Shown one piece after another: positions 60,942 to 64,000 of a stretch of DNA of 64,000 nucleotides (position 1 is its first letter; each line of letters starts with the position of its first letter). A program made the position numbers and the translations under genes. The DNA is from an uncultured Pelagibacteraceae bacterium. Lineage in GTDB: Bacteria > Pseudomonadota > Alphaproteobacteria > Pelagibacterales > Pelagibacteraceae. The notes under the pieces are model-generated. The model was not told the origin of the DNA. It did not search any database and saw only the letters and a program-made list of their open reading frames with translations. The DNA is taken from assembly GCA_902564385.1 (NCBI GenBank), contig CACFAT010000005.1:1-64000 (forward strand). The letters run 5' to 3'.

Positions 60942-61049
60942 TTGCGAATAATTATTATTTACGCATTTTTTTTGCGAATAATTATTATTACTATAAATTA
61001 TCCTTATTAAATTTTTGCTAAATACTTATTGATAATGATTATTATTTAC
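60942..61049 (-). promoter_or_regulatory. Three Fur-box-like operators upstream of the Cys-rich gene
   Basis: Copies 1 and 2 (from 60942 and 60972, 30 bp apart) share the 18-bp string TTGCGAATAATTATTATT. Copy 3 (61029-61049) matches copy 1 at 18 of 21 positions. The 15-bp core of copy 3 (61030-61044, TGATAAT-G-ATTATTA) agrees with the 7-1-7 Fur consensus at 13 of 14 positions; copies 1 and 2 agree at 11 of 14. Copy 3 overlaps the end of the upstream DUF2061 gene. Iron control of the Cys-rich gene is the simple reading. Confidence 0.55.
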
Positions 61050-61284
61050 TTTTTGATCTACTCGCCCACCACTTATCTAAAATGAAATACCAAATAGAAT
61101 TGGCAATTGGCTCTACAATTGCATCGGTCAGAGCTATCATAAAAGATACATCGGCAACTAACATCAAAACAGTTATAGCAATTGCAAAATGACCAACTGT
61201 ATAAACAATTGTTCTTAAAATAGAGCCTCTATTATTGGAATAAATCTGACCGGCAGCTTTAAAAATGCCGTTGGTAACTTCCAT
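61042..61284 (-). CDS. DUF2061-like two-helix membrane protein
   Basis: An 80-residue protein with two predicted membrane helices (about residues 27-45 and 50-70): RTIVYTVGHFAIAITVLML and ALTDAIVEPIANSIWYFILDKWW, the DUF2061 pattern. The C-terminus is basic. Its function is unknown. The start overlaps the hydroxylase stop by 1 nt (TAATG), and the stop lies inside the third Fur-like repeat. Confidence 0.75.
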   Translation of the reverse strand: MEVTNGIFKAAGQIYSNNRGSILRTIVYTVGHFAIAITVLMLVADVSFMIALTDAIVEPIANSIWYFILDKWWASRSKSK

Positions 61285-61880
61285 TATTCTTTAAACGGGC
61301 TTTCAAGTACACAAGCAACTAAGTGAACTCTAGCCTGTTCTCCTCCATTAAAAAAGTTATGATACTTTGTATTGTTAGTAATCCATACATGTCCATCTGC
61401 AGGCAAATGTTTTGCAACATTTTCAATGACCATTGAACAACCTGCATTAGTTACTATCGGAATATGCAATCTACACTCTGGATCTTTGTGCCAACTTAGT
61501 GTTGATCTTGGCTCTTTTAATAAAAGCCTTACTCTTCCTAGTTTAAATTTTTTACTAAGAATTTCATAAACCTCTTTAAAATAAGTTTTCTCGAACTCTG
61601 GTAGCAACTGAGTATATTTCGACTCATCAATATCAATATCTCTTGAGACTTCTTTGCCTGTCTCATCTGCAATAGTCCAATATCTACCTCTGATATTGTT
61701 CCCTTCTATAGAGTCTTTGTTATTTGGAATTTGATTTAGAGGAATTGCACCAAAATGGGTAACACCTGGCGAATTAAATTTCTTTTTCTCTAAAATTAGA
61801 TTTAAGTCATCTCGCAATCTATTTATATCAAACTTAATTTCAGGAACTTTATAAAAGTCTTCGAAAGATAGTGATGTCAT
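61284..61880 (-). CDS. Aspartyl/asparaginyl beta-hydroxylase-like 2-oxoglutarate dioxygenase
   Basis: A 198-residue Fe(II)/2-oxoglutarate oxygenase of the Asp/Asn beta-hydroxylase family. Fe ligands are His and Asp in LSWHKDPECRLHIPI, and the distal His in KYHNFFNGGEQARVHLVA, where Arg also binds 2-oxoglutarate. No TPR region is present. The substrate is probably a small molecule or a lipid rather than an EGF domain. It lies 19 bp downstream of katG and directly upstream of the DUF2061 gene, so the three form a unit. Confidence 0.82.
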   Translation of the reverse strand: MTSLSFEDFYKVPEIKFDINRLRDDLNLILEKKKFNSPGVTHFGAIPLNQIPNNKDSIEGNNIRGRYWTIADETGKEVSRDIDIDESKYTQLLPEFEKTYFKEVYEILSKKFKLGRVRLLLKEPRSTLSWHKDPECRLHIPIVTNAGCSMVIENVAKHLPADGHVWITNNTKYHNFFNGGEQARVHLVACVLESPFKE

Positions 61881-61899
61881 TTTTTCGCTTTCCTTAATA

Positions 61900-64000
61900 T
61901 TAGTTTAATCTTAAATCAAATCTATCTGCATTCATCACTTTGACCCATGCAGATACAAAGTCTTTAACAAATTTGTCAGATGAGTCTTTGCAGGCATAGA
62001 CTTCAGCTAATGCTCTTAATTGGGAGTTTGAACCAAAAATAAGGTCAACTCTTGAACCTTTCCACTTGGCTTTTTTAGACTTTCTATCTTTACCAACAAA
62101 ATATTGTTCAGATTTGTCAGTTTCCTTCCAAGTGGTACTCATATCGAGAAGATTTACAAAATAATCTGTTGATAGAGTTCCAGGTTTTTTTGTGAAAACT
62201 CCATTTTTAGAACTATCATAGTTTGTATCTAAAACTCTCATTCCTCCCACAAGAACTGTCATCTCTGGTGCCGTTAATCCCATTAATTGCGCCTTATCAA
62301 TTAATTTTTCTTCAGCAGAAACATTAGATTTACCTTTTTTCATGTAATTTCTAAAACCATCCGCTTGCGGCTCAAGTAATCCAAATGAATTTACATCTGT
62401 TTGGTCTTGTCTTGCATCTCCTCTTCCAGGAGTAAATGGAACCTGAATTTTGTGACCAGCTTTTTTAGCTGACATTTCAACTCCTACATTTCCACCTAAT
62501 ACTATAAGATCCGCCATTGAGACTGATTTTTTATTTGTATCAAATCTTTTCTTAATTTTTTGTAGAGCTTTAATAACTTTTGATAGTTTTTTAGGGTTAT
62601 TAACTTTCCAACTTCTTTGAGGCTCAAGCATAATTCTTGCTCCGTTTGCTCCACCTCTTTTATCAGAACCTCTGTATGTGGAAGCAGATGCCCAGGCTGT
62701 AGAAACTAAATCAGACACGGAGATTTTTGATTTTAAAAGCTTTGATTTCAAATCTCTTATATCTTTTGATTTAAGTTTATATTTTGGTTTATCTATAGGA
62801 TCTTGCCAAATTAATTGTTCTTTTGGTACCTCGCTACCCAAGTAACATGCTCTTGGTCCCATGTCTCTATGAGTAAGCTTAAACCAAGCTCTTGCAAATG
62901 CATCAGCAAATTCATCTGGATTTTGATAAAAATGTTTTGAAATTGGTCCATAACTTTTATCCATTCTCAAAGATAAATCAGTTGTTTGCATCATTGGAGG
63001 ATGCATTTTACTTTTATCATGAGCATCAGGAACCATTTTAATTCTCTGACCATTCTTTTTTGGAGTCCATTGAAATGCTCCAGCAGGTCCTTTTGTCAAT
63101 TCCCATTCATGGTTAAATAAACAATCAAAGTAACCCATATCCCATTGTGTTGGTGTTTGTGTCCATGCTCCTTCAATACCACTACTTATTGCGTGTACAC
63201 CTTTTCCTGATTTGTAATTACTATTCCAACCAGTTGCTTGATCTTGAATTCTTGATGCTTCTGGATCAGGTCCTTTATGTGATTCAGGGGCAGCACCATG
63301 AGATTTTCCAAAAGTATGACCACCAGCAACTAGTGCAACTGTTTCATAATCATTCATTGCCATTCGTCCAAATGTTTCTCTAATATCATGAGCTGCTTTC
63401 AATGGGTCTGGATTAAAATCTGGACCTTGTGGATTTACATAAATTAATCCCATGTGAGAAGCCCCCAATGGTTGTTCAAGATCTCTTTTTCCGCTGTATC
63501 TCTTAACACCTAACATTTCTTTTTCTGAACCCCAGTAAATATCATCTTCTGGTTCCCAGATATCAGTTCTTCCAGCTCCAAAACCAAACGTTTTAAAGCC
63601 CATTGACTCTAATGCTACATTTCCAACTAGTATAAATAAATCTGCCCAAGAAATTCTTTTTCCATATTTCTGTTTTATTGGCCACAAAAGTAATCTAGCT
63701 TTATCTAAATTAACATTATCAGGCCAAGCATTTAACGGTGCAAACCTTTGATTGCCTGTTCCAGCTCCCCCTCTACCATCACCTGTTCTGTATGTACCTG
63801 CTGCGTGCCATGCTAATCTAATAAATAAAGGACCATAATGACCGTAATCTGCTGGCCACCAATCTTGTGAGTCTGTCATTAATTTGTTTAAATCTTTTTT
63901 GAGTGCTTTGTAATTCAGTTTTTTAAATTCTTTAGAATAATTAAATTTTTTCTCCATTGGATTTGATAAATTCGAGTGCTGACTTAAAATTTTCAAATTC
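61900..64000 (-). CDS. katG: Catalase-peroxidase KatG (5' end beyond the window)
   Basis: Bifunctional heme catalase-peroxidase. The visible 699 residues lack only the extreme N-terminus: the frame continues through the right edge as NLKILSQHS, and the TTG in that stretch is an internal Leu codon. The distal heme triad is in [13 protein letters not shown], the adduct Tyr is in [11 protein letters not shown], and the proximal His is in [12 protein letters not shown]; the Trp is in the same distal motif. The second, degenerate peroxidase domain is complete to ADRFDLRLN. It is the first visible gene of a minus-strand unit with the hydroxylase and DUF2061 genes. Confidence 0.97.
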   Translation of the reverse strand, partial: NLKILSQHSNLSNPMEKKFNYSKEFKKLNYKALKKDLNKLMTDSQDWWPADYGHYGPLFIRLAWHAAGTYRTGDGRGGAGTGNQRFAPLNAWPDNVNLDKARLLLWPIKQKYGKRISWADLFILVGNVALESMGFKTFGFGAGRTDIWEPEDDIYWGSEKEMLGVKRYSGKRDLEQPLGASHMGLIYVNPQGPDFNPDPLKAAHDIRETFGRMAMNDYETVALVAGGHTFGKSHGAAPESHKGPDPEASRIQDQATGWNSNYKSGKGVHAISSGIEGAWTQTPTQWDMGYFDCLFNHEWELTKGPAGAFQWTPKKNGQRIKMVPDAHDKSKMHPPMMQTTDLSLRMDKSYGPISKHFYQNPDEFADAFARAWFKLTHRDMGPRACYLGSEVPKEQLIWQDPIDKPKYKLKSKDIRDLKSKLLKSKISVSDLVSTAWASASTYRGSDKRGGANGARIMLEPQRSWKVNNPKKLSKVIKALQKIKKRFDTNKKSVSMADLIVLGGNVGVEMSAKKAGHKIQVPFTPGRGDARQDQTDVNSFGLLEPQADGFRNYMKKGKSNVSAEEKLIDKAQLMGLTAPEMTVLVGGMRVLDTNYDSSKNGVFTKKPGTLSTDYFVNLLDMSTTWKETDKSEQYFVGKDRKSKKAKWKGSRVDLIFGSNSQLRALAEVYACKDSSDKFVKDFVSAWVKVMNADRFDLRLN

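Noticed and set aside
63994..63996. TTG as the start of katG
   Set aside because: The frame runs upstream through NLKIL to the window edge, which is standard KatG N-terminal sequence, so the start is outside.

Overview
The window reads as a chromosomal segment of a streamlined, AT-rich alphaproteobacterium (roughly 30% GC by eye). The best fit is the SAR11/Pelagibacterales type. Supporting signs are near-zero intergenic space, gene pairs that overlap at ATGA or TAATG, RegB-type redox signalling, alphaproteobacterial CobS/CobT, an alphaproteobacterial helicase-fdxA-carD cluster, rpsT beside dnaA, and mutM/ubiE/ubiB/coaBC. The taxonomic call is inference from gene content and style. I saw no insertion sequence, prophage, CRISPR array or rRNA. 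This is mostly core genome, so novelty is concentrated in small genes, junctions and domain architecture.

Layout. 1-2.8 kb: cobS-cobT (+). 2.8-6.1 kb: regB and a gyrB-type topoisomerase (-). 6.3-16.7 kb: a long minus-strand translation block, glycosyltransferase-thrS-infC-rpmI-rplT-pheS-pheT-lepA-methyltransferase-tRNA-Ser. 16.7-23.4 kb: an alpha/beta hydrolase converging on gltB-gltD (GOGAT). 23.6-30.7 kb: uppP, then a minus-strand unit of pyruvate dehydrogenase E1 (with a fused lipoyl domain), E2, a gamma-butyrobetaine-hydroxylase-like dioxygenase and an EamA exporter. 30.8-38.1 kb: tRNA-Arg, a tiny membrane peptide coupled to a thioesterase, a TAXI-type TRAP transporter, an aminotransferase and acetoacetyl-CoA synthetase. 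38.3-42.3 kb: SUV3-like helicase-TerB-fdxA-carD (+). 42.3-42.6 kb: a self-contained small transcription unit for a 27-residue Lys/Ala/Arg peptide. 42.6-51.6 kb: an acyl-CoA ligase behind tRNA-Leu, DedA/DsbB/coq7, HNH, esterase, HIG1, a TlpA-like thioredoxin, then argH-lptM-like-lysA-plsC. 51.6-55.6 kb: dnaN, dnaA, rpsT, mutM (-). 55.6-60.7 kb: ubiE-ubiB-coaBC-dut-thiF-SH3 (+). 60.7-64 kb: a Cys-rich 59-residue protein downstream of three Fur-box-like repeats, then DUF2061, an Asp/Asn-hydroxylase-like protein and katG, which runs off the right edge.

Themes. Seven of nine convergent gene pairs overlap at their stop codons, leaving no room for intrinsic terminators. All three tRNA genes are wedged against protein genes with 1-13 nt spacing, so tRNA processing probably cuts the mRNAs. 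Several genes were too short for ordinary ORF calling and were found by reading: the 27-residue basic peptide with its own promoter, leader hairpin and terminator; the 27-residue membrane peptide; the LptM-like lipoprotein; and the Cys-rich protein. The 27-residue basic peptide and the Fur-like operator cluster are the strongest candidates for something undescribed.
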